DNA of 64,000 bases. Source: Gp1-AA122 sp035631655 (lineage in GTDB: Bacteria > Acidobacteriota > Terriglobia > Terriglobales > Acidobacteriaceae). The position numbers and the translations under genes were made by a program. The notes beneath the pieces are model-generated. The model did not search any database and was not told where the DNA came from. It was given only the letters and a program-made list of their open reading frames with translations. The stretch is from positions 1 to 64,000 of the forward strand of contig DASQIH010000108.1 in assembly GCA_035631655.1 (NCBI GenBank), in the 5' to 3' direction. Shown here one piece after another: positions 34,153-42,989 of the stretch (within the stretch, counting starts at the first letter, position 1; each line of letters starts with the position of its first letter).

Positions 34153-35700
34153 TCAATGATTCCTGCTGTACAGCCGCACCTCGATGGCTGGGAAGAAATC
34201 CTGCCGCTCGGGAGCAGGATAGCCTCCGCTGAAAATTTCGTTGAGCATGCGCGTCGTCGCATCCGGGCTGGACGGGGTTCCGTTATTCATCAGGATGACC
34301 CAGACGCGCTCGTAGTGAAGCGGAATCGTTTGCAGAAATTCCGCTGAAGGCCTGGCCAGCAATTCGTGGAACTCTAAAGAGTCTCCCTTTCCCGGAAAGA
34401 CAATGATCGGCATGGTTGCGCTGTCGGGCGCGAGAGACGTGAAGAACTGGTAAGGCATGCGTCCGATGGCGACGTGAAAAATGAGCGCGTCTCCGGGGCG
34501 GGAATGTTCCAGCACATAACTGGAGACGCCGGACCATTGATCGCGAGTCAGATCGAAATCGTGGTGGTAATAAGAGATAGTTCCCTTGAGAGAGAGCCCC
34601 AGGAACACGGCGAGGGCTGGCACCAGCAGCCAGCTCCGGTTCAAGCGCGCCAGGCCTGCAGCTGCGAGCTGAACCAAGGCGGGCAGACAGAAAACGAAGT
34701 AGCGACCCAGGAAGAGTGGCCGCACAATCGAAACCGCCAGGGTAAAGAGGATCGGGAACAACAGCCAGCAGAGCAGGAATCGCACCCGCCAAGAATTCCG
34801 GGAAACCCGCCCTTGGGCCGAGGGCGCAGGCATCAAAGCGGCGATGCAGGCAAATCCATAGGCCAGCACCAGCAGCAAGCCACCATTTCCGGTGATATTT
34901 TCTGCGAACTGGTAGAGGTCCTTGATTCCAGGACGCTGAATCCAGTGCAGAGGGCTCGAGCCGGTCTTAACGATAAAAATCATCGCAGGCGAAGACAGCA
35001 AGGCGATCCAGCGCCAGTTCCTGCTGCTGTCCCACGGGACTTGGTCCCGACGCAGAAATCGCAGTGAGAGCCACTGTGCGATGACAAGTAACGCTGCGTA
35101 AAAATGGGCGTAAACCGCCAAGCTGCTGGCCAGAACATGCCCCCCACAAGTCCACGCCGAAGGCTGCGTAAGATAGGCAATCAAGAAGGCGCTCGACAGC
35201 GATGCTAAGAAGATAAAGAGCGAATAGCTTCGGGCTTCCTGAGCGTATCGGATGTGCCAGGCGTTAAATGTCAACAGCGTGGCGGCGATCAATCCTACGC
35301 GCCGGTCGTATAGTCGATGACCTAGCCAGTACACAACGGGCACAGTCGCCACGGCGGGCAAAACCGACAAACTGCGGAAGAAGAACGGGCGGTGTCCAAA
35401 CGGTGCCCAGGCACGCAGCAGCAGGTAATAGAGCGCCATGTTGCCTTCGCGCTTCCACACCAGACCTGCAAAGTTGTGCCAGTTGAAGCGTGCCAGTTCA
35501 ACGCTGAAAGCCTCATCAAACCAGAACGGCTTCTTCGCCAGGAAAAGGAAACACAAGACGGCGGAGAACACCATCAGCAAAGTGAGAATCAGCACGTCGA
35601 TTGGACGCCGAGCGGGTGGCTTGCTCGACTGCGGTGGCGACAAATCACTGATGGCCGTCTTGGTCGTTTGCGACATGGTTGCGGATCGGTTTCGAACCAC
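34153..35700 (-). CDS. Membrane glycosyltransferase, GT39/ArnT-like (copy 2)
   Basis: 515 residues with about ten transmembrane helices. It shows the ArnT/PMT-type N terminus: a first helix VLILTLLMVFSAVLCFLFL, then the acidic loop KPFWFDEAFSVELARFNWHNF with the Asp-Glu pair, and HIRYAQEARSYSLF. Such enzymes move sugars from polyprenyl-phosphate carriers to periplasmic acceptors. Start GTG at 35700 overlaps the upstream TAG by one base (TAGTG), suggesting translational coupling; ATG at 35676 is an alternative. It is a paralog of the upstream gene. Confidence 0.9.
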   Translation of the reverse strand: MVRNRSATMSQTTKTAISDLSPPQSSKPPARRPIDVLILTLLMVFSAVLCFLFLAKKPFWFDEAFSVELARFNWHNFAGLVWKREGNMALYYLLLRAWAPFGHRPFFFRSLSVLPAVATVPVVYWLGHRLYDRRVGLIAATLLTFNAWHIRYAQEARSYSLFIFLASLSSAFLIAYLTQPSAWTCGGHVLASSLAVYAHFYAALLVIAQWLSLRFLRRDQVPWDSSRNWRWIALLSSPAMIFIVKTGSSPLHWIQRPGIKDLYQFAENITGNGGLLLVLAYGFACIAALMPAPSAQGRVSRNSWRVRFLLCWLLFPILFTLAVSIVRPLFLGRYFVFCLPALVQLAAAGLARLNRSWLLVPALAVFLGLSLKGTISYYHHDFDLTRDQWSGVSSYVLEHSRPGDALIFHVAIGRMPYQFFTSLAPDSATMPIIVFPGKGDSLEFHELLARPSAEFLQTIPLHYERVWVILMNNGTPSSPDATTRMLNEIFSGGYPAPERQDFFPAIEVRLYSRNH

Positions 35701-37244
35701 TAGGGCTGATGTCCGCTGGCTTTGGGCCCTGTGTAGAGCCTCAACTGGATGCCGGGGAAATTCGCCTGCTGCATACTTGCGTACTCCGGGCCAAAAATGC
35801 TGGTGATGGAACGAGTCGTAGGATCCGGCCGGGATGGAGTTTCATTGTAGGCGAGGGCCACCCAGATGCGCGGGTATCGCCCGCAAACGCTCTCCAGGAA
35901 TTTGTCCGGTGCATGACCTGCATAGAAATCCCGGTAGGTGAGGCGATCGCCGTGCTCTGGATAGACAACTGTCGGATTAGCCGCAGCAGGAATCACGCTT
36001 CGATAGTACTCATAAGGCATGCGGGCGATCGGCTGATGGAATAGGACCACGTCACCCGCTTCGGCGTGGCTCAACAGGTAGCGGGCTGCCAGGCGCCAGT
36101 CCTCACGACTAATATCGAAATCTTGCTGATAGAAGGATGACACCCCACGCAACGAGAAAACCGCGAAGAATATCAAGGCGCAGGCTAGCAACCAGCGGGA
36201 ACGCACGCGGGCCAGCCCGCTAGCAGCCAGTAGAACCAGGGCGGGTAGCGTGAACACGAAGTAGCGTACTAGGAAGAGCGGCTTTAGTTGGGAGACCAGA
36301 AAAATAAACAGAATCGGAAACAGTAGCCAGAGAAGGAGAAAGTGATAACGCCAGCTCTCCCAGGACACTCTTCGAACCAGAGCCGTCCTGAACACGGGCA
36401 GCAAAGCCACGAAGGCGGCAGCCAGAAAGCCCAGCGCCAGTAGAACGCCGCCATTCCCGGTGAGGAAAAGAGCGCAATCCTTAAGCGAGGAAAGGCCGGG
36501 ACGTGGAATCCAGCGTACGACACCGGTTCCGGTGGTGATGATGAAGAGCGCGAGTGGAGACACGGCGACCGCGAACTGACGCCAATTCTTCTTCATCTGC
36601 TGCTGGACGTCGCCCCGATCGAGCCGGCGCAAAGAAAGCCATTGGGCAACTACGACAAACCCAGCAAAGAAATGCGCGTAGACGCCCAGGGCGCTGGTCA
36701 GCACATGTCCAACCCGGTTCCGGGGCGACGGGTCTGCCAGGCATCTCAAAAAATAAATTGAGGACAGAATGCAGAGGAACGGATAGAGCGAATAGCTACG
36801 TGCCTCCTGGGAATAGCGGACATCGTAAGCATTGATTGTGAGCAGGAAAGAGGCAATCAGGCCGACGCGGGAATCAAACATCCGCCGTCCCAGAGCATAG
36901 ACGGCGGGAATAGCCGCCAGAGAAGGTAGAACCGAAAGGGCGCGTATGTAAGCCTCGCTGCTGCCAAACGGCAGCCAGGCGCGGAGCAGGAGGTAGTACA
37001 GCGTCATGTTGGCTTCATGACGCCAGAGGATGCGCAGAAAGTTGTACCAGTCCAGCCGCGCCAGTTCGATGCTCACGCCCTCGTCAATCCAGATCGGTTT
37101 CTGGCCGATCGCATGAAAGCGGAGCACAGCCGCTACGACCATCAAAATGCCGAGCAGAACAAACGGGTAGGCGTAGGGCCAGCGACTGGTTGAGTAGGTA
37201 GTGCCCGGCCTCCTGACCCTTTCCAGGGTGTCAGAAGAAGCCAT
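35700..37244 (-). CDS. Membrane glycosyltransferase, GT39/ArnT-like (copy 1)
   Basis: 514 residues, same domain order as the downstream gene: first helix PFVLLGILMVVAAVLRFHAI, the loop KPIWIDEGVSIELARLDWYNF with the candidate catalytic Asp-Glu, then DVRYSQEARSYSLYPFL. Large C-terminal soluble region shows the paralogous pattern around ARMPYEYYRSVIPAAANPTVVYP. Tandem duplication from one ancestor is likely; acceptor unknown. Divergent to the GT2 gene at 37292. Confidence 0.9.
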   Translation of the reverse strand: MASSDTLERVRRPGTTYSTSRWPYAYPFVLLGILMVVAAVLRFHAIGQKPIWIDEGVSIELARLDWYNFLRILWRHEANMTLYYLLLRAWLPFGSSEAYIRALSVLPSLAAIPAVYALGRRMFDSRVGLIASFLLTINAYDVRYSQEARSYSLYPFLCILSSIYFLRCLADPSPRNRVGHVLTSALGVYAHFFAGFVVVAQWLSLRRLDRGDVQQQMKKNWRQFAVAVSPLALFIITTGTGVVRWIPRPGLSSLKDCALFLTGNGGVLLALGFLAAAFVALLPVFRTALVRRVSWESWRYHFLLLWLLFPILFIFLVSQLKPLFLVRYFVFTLPALVLLAASGLARVRSRWLLACALIFFAVFSLRGVSSFYQQDFDISREDWRLAARYLLSHAEAGDVVLFHQPIARMPYEYYRSVIPAAANPTVVYPEHGDRLTYRDFYAGHAPDKFLESVCGRYPRIWVALAYNETPSRPDPTTRSITSIFGPEYASMQQANFPGIQLRLYTGPKASGHQP

Positions 37245-37291
37245 GCAGCTTCTCCCCTTCCGCTTTGGAACGAAAAGATTCCAATGTTAGT

Positions 37292-38146
37292 ATGACGGCA
37301 GGTCTTCTCCGCCGATTGTATCCCATGGGCTTGCCAGCAATTGGTACAGAAATCGCGGCCGATCAGCGCGCTCAGGACGCTGCCGAGCGCAAGGGATGCG
37401 TGTCGGTGATTGTTCCCATCTACAACGAGATCGACCATATCGACGAGTTGCTGCGGCAGATTCAAGCCTCTCCGGTCGAGAAGGAAATCATCATCATTGA
37501 TGACGGCTCTACCGATGGCACGCGTGAGAAACTCATGGATCTGGGGCCGTCACGGGACATCACGCTGATTTTCCACGAGGAGAACTGTGGTAAAGGGGCG
37601 GCGGTTCGCACCGGGCTGCGCTATGCCCGCGGCGAGTACATCCTGATTCAGGATTCGGATCTCGAATACGATCCTCAGGATTATCCTGTGCTGCTGGAAC
37701 CCTTGCGAGCAGGGAAAGCGAATGTGGTCTATGGAGTGCGCCCGGATCGGCCAGAGCGAGGACTGCGTTTCTTTCTGGGTGCCAAACTCCTCACTCATCT
37801 GTCTAATTTGCTCTATCGCTGCGGGATTCACGACGAGGCGACCTGCTACAAAGTCTTCCGGCGTTCGGTGCTGCGGCAATTGCGACTGGAGTGCCGGCGA
37901 TTTGAATTCTGTCCGGAAGTGACGGCCAAGCTCAGCCGGTTGGGGGAGCGAATCGCCGAAGTGCCCATCAAGTACAACCCTCGTGGCGCAGAAGAGGGCA
38001 AGAAGATTCGCCACTCCGATGGCTGGCTGGCTATCTGGACCTTGATCCGCTTCCGCTTCACATCTCGGCGGCAGCTGGTTTCGCCTGAACTGGAGGGTGA
38101 AGACGCGCCCTTCGCAGTAGGCTTCGTCCGCTCTCCCCGGAGCTGA
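37292..38146 (+). CDS. GT2 family polyprenol-phosphate sugar synthase-like
   Basis: 284 residues from ATG 37292 (TTG at 37265 and ATG at 37325 are alternatives; no good ribosome-binding site decides). Family 2 fold: VSVIVPIYNEIDHIDELL, IIIDDGSTDGTREKL (DXD-like Asp pair in the loop), ILIQDSDLEYDPQDYPVLLEP, and FEFCPEVTAKLSRLGERIAEVPIKYNPR. The dolichol-phosphate mannosyltransferase pattern suggests it loads a lipid carrier for the two ArnT-like transferases encoded divergently beside it. Confidence 0.9.
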   Translation: MTAGLLRRLYPMGLPAIGTEIAADQRAQDAAERKGCVSVIVPIYNEIDHIDELLRQIQASPVEKEIIIIDDGSTDGTREKLMDLGPSRDITLIFHEENCGKGAAVRTGLRYARGEYILIQDSDLEYDPQDYPVLLEPLRAGKANVVYGVRPDRPERGLRFFLGAKLLTHLSNLLYRCGIHDEATCYKVFRRSVLRQLRLECRRFEFCPEVTAKLSRLGERIAEVPIKYNPRGAEEGKKIRHSDGWLAIWTLIRFRFTSRRQLVSPELEGEDAPFAVGFVRSPRS

Positions 38147-38178
38147 GTACGTTCTCCGGAACTGCTCCTTCTGCACGA

Positions 38179-38184
38179 TACAAT
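38179..38184 (+). promoter_or_regulatory. -10-like box near the start of the membrane protein gene
   Basis: TACAAT at 38179-38184, 9 nt before the GTG at 38194; no clear -35. Suggests a very short leader. Confidence 0.4.
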
Positions 38185-38193
38185 GACCTGCCT

Positions 38194-39498
38194 GTGCCTG
38201 ACGGAAATCACACATTGAAAGCAACGCCTGCGAGGCTTCCAAGAAATCTGTGGTGGGCCATCGCTTTGTCGTTTGTCGTGCAGGTGGCTGCGATTGGCAT
38301 TCTGCACCAATACCGCATTCGGGCGACCGACAATCACTTCGGCTTCGGATGGGAGATGGGCTGCGTGGGGCGGGCCCTGGCATCGGGACGCGGGTTCAGC
38401 GATCCGTACTGTGCCGGGACCGGCCCCACAGCATGGGAGCCCCCACTTTACCCCTACTTGATCGGTGGCGTTTTCAAGACCTTCGGGGTTTACTCCGTGG
38501 CATCCGCCTGGGTCTTGCTGACCCTTAATAGTCTGTTCGCCTCGCTCACCTGCATCCCGATATATCTGATTGCCCGTAAAACCATTGACGAGAAGGTGGC
38601 GCGGTGGTCGGCCTGGATGTGGGCGCTCTTGCCTTATACGTGGTACTGGTCGATTCATTGGATCTGGGATACGACCGTTACGCCGCTAGTCCTCGGCCTG
38701 ATTTTCCTTCTTTCTCTGGAATTAGAGGACTGGGAAGGAAACTGGGGGTGGATTCTGTTTGGTGTGCTGTGGGGGATCGGAGCACTGCTGAACCCATCCA
38801 TGCTGTCGTTCCTGCCCATCTGCGGATTGTGGGTTTGGTATCGGCGCTCTAAGCGCGGCCTCAAATCGTTTGGCGGCGTGGTGCTGGCATCGGTCGTCTT
38901 TTATCTCTCCCTTAGCCCGTGGCTGGTGCGCAATTACCTGACATTCGGCAGGTTCGTTTTTATCCGCGATGACCTTGGCGAACAGCTGCGCCTGGGCAAT
39001 GGACCGAACGCCGATGGCGTGTTGATGGCTTACCTTCAGCCCAATCTGAATGCGGTGGAACTGCGCCGTTTCCAGGAGATGGGCGAGCTGGCCTACTCTG
39101 CCCAACGTAAACGCGAGGCATTTGAGTTTGTTCGAGAGAACCCAGGCCGTTTCGCCGTGATCAGCCTCAAGCGATTCGTTTACTACTGGGCGGGAGTGCC
39201 CAAGCGGGGCGACAGCATGGCGGTAAGCATAGGCAGGCACTGTGTTTTTTTGGCGTCCTCTGCTTTAGCGCTATGGGGACTAATTCTTGCGCTGCACCGA
39301 AAAAAGCCCGGTGCCTGGCTGTTTGCCTGGCTGGTGCTGTCTTGTCCGACGGTCTACTATTTTGTCTTCACTCACGCGCGTTATCGCCATCCTATTGAAC
39401 CGGAACTGCTGATCCTGGCGGTGTACTTGATTTCCGAAGCTCAGATTTTCAGTCGTCAGCGACAGCGCCTGCCTAAGCCAGAGCACAGCGTCGTGTGA
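38194..39498 (+). CDS. Multi-pass membrane protein, glycosyltransferase-39-like
   Basis: 434 residues with about ten transmembrane helices. N-terminal RNLWWAIALSFVVQVAAIGIL and the region WEPPLYPYLIGGVFKTFGV recall membrane-embedded GT-C enzymes, though the acidic loop is less typical than in the ArnT-like pair. The GTG start is unsupported by a ribosome-binding site; a TTG at 38215 would shorten it. It lies 47 nt after the GT2 gene and probably belongs with it. Function is inferred. Confidence 0.78.
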   Translation: MPDGNHTLKATPARLPRNLWWAIALSFVVQVAAIGILHQYRIRATDNHFGFGWEMGCVGRALASGRGFSDPYCAGTGPTAWEPPLYPYLIGGVFKTFGVYSVASAWVLLTLNSLFASLTCIPIYLIARKTIDEKVARWSAWMWALLPYTWYWSIHWIWDTTVTPLVLGLIFLLSLELEDWEGNWGWILFGVLWGIGALLNPSMLSFLPICGLWVWYRRSKRGLKSFGGVVLASVVFYLSLSPWLVRNYLTFGRFVFIRDDLGEQLRLGNGPNADGVLMAYLQPNLNAVELRRFQEMGELAYSAQRKREAFEFVRENPGRFAVISLKRFVYYWAGVPKRGDSMAVSIGRHCVFLASSALALWGLILALHRKKPGAWLFAWLVLSCPTVYYFVFTHARYRHPIEPELLILAVYLISEAQIFSRQRQRLPKPEHSVV

Positions 39499-39567
39499 TC
39501 CAGAGCACACAAGGATGGCAATGTGGGCTGCTAGAGTAACTTGCCTGGCCAGGCGGAGAAGAAAGTT

Positions 39568-39660
39568 CACCGCTGAGATCGCCGAGTACGCCGAGAGCTC
39601 TTGTCATTCCGAGGCGCTTTAGCGCCGAAGAATCTAGGTTTTCGCCCGCGGGCGGACCCA
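39568..39660. repeat. Family D and A repeats upstream of accC
   Basis: CACCGCTGAGATCGCCGAGTACGCCGAGAG (D-like) followed by TTGTCATTCCGAGGCGC...GAAGAATCTAGG (A-like). Sits between the membrane protein and the biotin carboxylase; the accC promoter (-10-like TAAAAT near 39676) follows. Confidence 0.7.
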
Positions 39661-39707
39661 ACTGAGCCGAATCTTCAGTAAAATTGGACGTTTGAGCAGG
39701 CCCACAT

Positions 39708-41243
39708 ATGTTCAGGAAGATTCTGATCGCTAACCGGGGAGAGATCGCGGTGCGCGTCATTCGCGCGTGCCGGGAACTGGGTATCACCTCGGTGGCGGTT
39801 TACTCGGACGTGGACCGGGCATCCCTGCATGTGCGCAAAGCTGATGAGGCCTACCACATTGGACCGGCGGCTGCGAGCGAATCCTACCTGAACATCCCCA
39901 AGATTCTGGATGTGGCCCGGCGCAGCGGGGCCGAGGCGATTCATCCCGGCTACGGATTTCTCTCTGAGAATGCGAAGTTTGCCCAGGCTTGCGTCGATGC
40001 TGGAATCAAGTTCGTCGGTCCCACGGCAGCTTCCATGGAGATGATGGGCTCTAAGACTCGCGCCCGGCAGCACATGGAAAAGGCGGGCGTGCCGTTTGTG
40101 CCGGGGACTTCGCGAGGACTGCAATCGTTCGCTGAAGCGGAGCAGGTGGCGGCGAGAATCGGCTATCCAGTGATGCTCAAGGCAGCCGCCGGGGGCGGCG
40201 GCAAGGGCATGAGGCTCGTGGGATCGCCGGACGAACTGGAATCGGCGCTTCAGGCAGCCCGCAGCGAGGCGCAACGTTCCTTCGGCGACAGCGAAGTTTA
40301 TGTCGAGAAGTACATCGTCAACCCTCGCCACATCGAGATGCAGATCCTTGCTGACGAGCATGGCAATTGTGTCTGGCTGGGAGAGCGCGAGTGTTCGATT
40401 CAGCGCCGCCATCAGAAGGTGCTGGAGGAATCGCCGTCCCCTCTGGTCGATCCCGAGATGCGGCGACGTATGGGCGAGATCGCGGTCCGTGTCGCTAAAG
40501 CCGCCAACTACACCAACGCGGGGACGGTCGAGTTCCTCTCTGACCAGGAAAAGAACTTTTACTTCCTCGAGATGAACACGCGTTTGCAGGTGGAGCATCC
40601 CGTGACCGAGCTGATCACCGGGCTCGACTTGGTGCACTTGCAGATCCGCCTGGCGGCGGGCGAGAAGCTGCCCTTCACCCAGGACGAAGTACACCTTCGA
40701 GGGCATGCCATGGAGTGCCGGATTTACGCGGAGGACCCCGACAACAATTATTTTCCCAGCCCGGGGAAAATCACCCTCTTGCTGGCGCCTTCCGGGCCGG
40801 GTATCCGGCGCGATAGCGGCATGTACGAAGGCTGGACCGTGCCCATCGATTACGATCCGCTGCTAGCCAAGCTGATTGGGTACGGCACCGACCGCCAACA
40901 GACCATCGGCCGCCTGATCCGGGCCCTGAATGAATATTTCGTGGGCGGCATCAAGACCAACATCTCGCTGTTCCGGCGGATTTTGAACGACCGGGAATTT
41001 CAGGCCGGAAAGATGGATACAGGTTACCTGGATCGCTTGCTGGCCCTGGCAGCGGAAGCGGGTCCTCCGCAGGATAAAAGTGCTAATATCGCCGCCATCG
41101 CGGCGGGCTTGTTTATAGCCTTGGAGCCCACAACCACGACCGGCAATGGATCTTTGTCCAACGGGGTTGGCAGCGCGGGTCGCGGGGAAGCTGCCTCCGG
41201 GTGGAAGCGCATGGCGCGGGCAGAAGGGTTAAGAAGTGGTTAG
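39708..41243 (+). CDS. accC: Biotin carboxylase subunit (acyl-CoA carboxylase)
   Basis: 511 residues, somewhat longer than accC of E. coli (~450). It carboxylates biotin with ATP and bicarbonate. Seen: KILIANRGEIAVRVIRACRELG, PGYGFLSENAKFAQ, the Gly-rich ATP loop AAGGGGKGMRLV, and QRRHQKVLEESP and EMNTRLQVEHPVTE. The C terminus extends beyond the core to KRMARAEGLR, a mode seen in acyl-CoA carboxylase alpha-type enzymes. The stop lies inside a short inverted repeat. Partner biotin carrier follows; no carboxyltransferase in the window. Confidence 0.93.
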   Translation: MFRKILIANRGEIAVRVIRACRELGITSVAVYSDVDRASLHVRKADEAYHIGPAAASESYLNIPKILDVARRSGAEAIHPGYGFLSENAKFAQACVDAGIKFVGPTAASMEMMGSKTRARQHMEKAGVPFVPGTSRGLQSFAEAEQVAARIGYPVMLKAAAGGGGKGMRLVGSPDELESALQAARSEAQRSFGDSEVYVEKYIVNPRHIEMQILADEHGNCVWLGERECSIQRRHQKVLEESPSPLVDPEMRRRMGEIAVRVAKAANYTNAGTVEFLSDQEKNFYFLEMNTRLQVEHPVTELITGLDLVHLQIRLAAGEKLPFTQDEVHLRGHAMECRIYAEDPDNNYFPSPGKITLLLAPSGPGIRRDSGMYEGWTVPIDYDPLLAKLIGYGTDRQQTIGRLIRALNEYFVGGIKTNISLFRRILNDREFQAGKMDTGYLDRLLALAAEAGPPQDKSANIAAIAAGLFIALEPTTTTGNGSLSNGVGSAGRGEAASGWKRMARAEGLRSG

Positions 41244-41293
41244 TGGCTAGTGATCAGTGATCAGTGAAACGCTTTTTTCTGACCACTAACCAC
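41236..41293. repeat. Inverted repeat around the accC stop
   Basis: Perfect 11-bp arms GTGGTTAGTGG (41236-41246, containing the TAG stop) and CCACTAACCAC (41283-41293); between them tandem TGATCAG units. No clear U-tract; may act as a weak attenuator. Confidence 0.6.
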
Positions 41294-41308
41294 TGGCCAA
41301 TGCTTTTT

Positions 41309-41806
41309 ATGACTTACGAAGTCACCATCAACGGCAGGAGTCATCGGCTGGAGTTGGAGCGGGCCGACGGCCTCTGGCAATGCAGGCTGGACGGACGCGA
41401 GGTTCGTCTCGACGCGGTCCTCGCGCGCCGCGACGTGCTGTCCGTACTAATCGATGGAAAAGCCTACGAGATCAAGCGCGAACAGACGGCCACCGATATG
41501 CACTTGTGGGTGGGCGGGGAGCGCTTTGCCGCGGAGTTGCGTGATCCGAAGTCGCTGCGGGGAAGAAAGGGTGGCTCCGCGGACGAGCATGGCGCGAAAA
41601 AACTGTTAGCTCCCATGCCGGGGAAGGTGGTTCGCGTGTTGGTCCCGGAGCAGACCGAAGTCGAGGCAGGCCAGGGGATCATCGTCGTAGAAGCCATGAA
41701 GATGCAAAACGAGCTGAAGTCGCCGAAGAAAGGTGTCGTGCAAAAAGTGCTGGCGGCGGAAGGTGCCGCGGTCAATGCCGGCGATGTGCTGGCGATTGTA
41801 GAGTAG
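41309..41806 (+). CDS. Biotin carboxyl carrier protein of acyl-CoA carboxylase
   Basis: 165 residues from ATG 41309. The C-terminal domain carries EAMKMQNEL, the biotinylated-lysine motif, within LAPMPGKVVRVLVPE...EAMKM; the N-terminal ~90 residues (YEVTINGRSHRLELE) resemble the BT domain of long acyl-CoA carboxylases. So this is the split carrier half of a two-gene enzyme with accC. No ribosome-binding site before the ATG. Confidence 0.92.
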   Translation: MTYEVTINGRSHRLELERADGLWQCRLDGREVRLDAVLARRDVLSVLIDGKAYEIKREQTATDMHLWVGGERFAAELRDPKSLRGRKGGSADEHGAKKLLAPMPGKVVRVLVPEQTEVEAGQGIIVVEAMKMQNELKSPKKGVVQKVLAAEGAAVNAGDVLAIVE

Positions 41807-41858
41807 AACAGCCTCGCTTAGCCAGACAGCGCGAACAGCGGTTCCTACGTGATTCGCG

Positions 41859-42938
41859 TCACTTTCCCGCCCCGGCCTTGTCCAGAATCTCCTGCGCGTA
41901 ATAATTCTCGACCTTGGCCTGATCGCGCAGTGTCTCGTAATAGGCTGCTTTCAACAGTTGTTCGCGGCGATCACGCAGTTGCTCGCGGATGGCTTGCTGT
42001 ACGCGCGGATCATTGAGCGCCCGCTGTCCCGCCGGCTCCTTGGCTACCAGTTTCACTATGCGAAAGCCGTAAATCTGTTTAGTCGCGGGGTTTACTACGG
42101 TAATGATCGGGCTGTACTGGCCGGGCTTGAGCTTCATCACCGCTTCACGGGTGGCCGCGTCAGTATTGTTCAGGGCGGATTCAGGAGTGAATCCCAAGTC
42201 CCCGCCGTTGCTGGTGGTATCGGTGTCTTCCGAGTAGTTCATGGCCAGGGTGGCAAAATCGTCGCCGCTGTCCAGCCGGTTCAGGATCATCTGGATCTTC
42301 TTGCGGGCGTCGGCTTCATTCTGCGCCTTGCTGTTCTGAAGATTGCGGACCTGCGGGTTGGGCAGAGGCGTGACGAAAATGTGCGCCAGGTGGTATTGCG
42401 GCTCGATCAGGTTGAACTCGGCTTTGTTCTGGTTGTAGTAGTTGGAAATGTCCTGGTCGGTGATGTTGATCTTGGAAGTGATCTCCTTGTTGAGGACTTT
42501 CTCGCGCGTCAGGCTGCGACGCAAGTCCTGCTTGAAGTCCTCGAGAGAGATCTTCTTGTCCTTGAGGCGCTGATCAAACTGTTCCTGGGTGTAGGGGGAC
42601 TTGATCTCGGTGAGCTTACGCTGGACTTCCTCATCGGTGGCCAGCAGACCGAGCTTTTCCGCGCGCCGCATGAGGATTTCAGTCTCGATGAGCTGGTCAA
42701 GGATATTCAGGCGCAGCGTGGATACCTGCTCTCCACTGGGCTGCTGTTCGGAGCCGGAAGTCTGGTTCTGATAGTACTTGTCGACGTCCGCCCGGAAGAT
42801 TTTTCGTCCATCCACCTTGGCCATGACGTCGGCGCCGCCTCGTCCCGACTGGCATCCCAGCGGAACAAGAATGGCGACGCTGAGCACTACAATGCTCATC
42901 GCGCGCGCACTGCGCACGGACAGCAGTTCAGGCTTCAA
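41859..42938 (-). CDS. SurA/PrsA-like parvulin-type peptidyl-prolyl isomerase
   Basis: 359 residues from TTG at 42938; GGAGG 6 nt upstream decides this start. The N-terminal signal (IVVLSVAILVPLGCQSG) with Cys near residue 29 suggests a lipoprotein. Residues ~60-160 are SurA-like N-domain helices (FDQRLKDKKISLEDFKQDLRRSLTRE), then one parvulin domain (DDFATLAMNYSEDTDTTSNGGDLGFT, KLKPGQYSPII). It folds outer-membrane proteins. Lies downstream of the Dsb-like gene in the lptD block. Confidence 0.88.
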   Translation of the reverse strand: MKPELLSVRSARAMSIVVLSVAILVPLGCQSGRGGADVMAKVDGRKIFRADVDKYYQNQTSGSEQQPSGEQVSTLRLNILDQLIETEILMRRAEKLGLLATDEEVQRKLTEIKSPYTQEQFDQRLKDKKISLEDFKQDLRRSLTREKVLNKEITSKINITDQDISNYYNQNKAEFNLIEPQYHLAHIFVTPLPNPQVRNLQNSKAQNEADARKKIQMILNRLDSGDDFATLAMNYSEDTDTTSNGGDLGFTPESALNNTDAATREAVMKLKPGQYSPIITVVNPATKQIYGFRIVKLVAKEPAGQRALNDPRVQQAIREQLRDRREQLLKAAYYETLRDQAKVENYYAQEILDKAGAGK

Positions 42939-42989
42939 GCAATTCCTCCATGTGTCCGGTAAACAGAAGTTCGAGATCGCATCGAGGTT

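Noticed and set aside
41958..42962. 334-codon plus frame across the SurA-like gene
   Set aside because: Shadow of the parvulin gene, which has a signal sequence, domain order and a GGAGG-supported TTG start.
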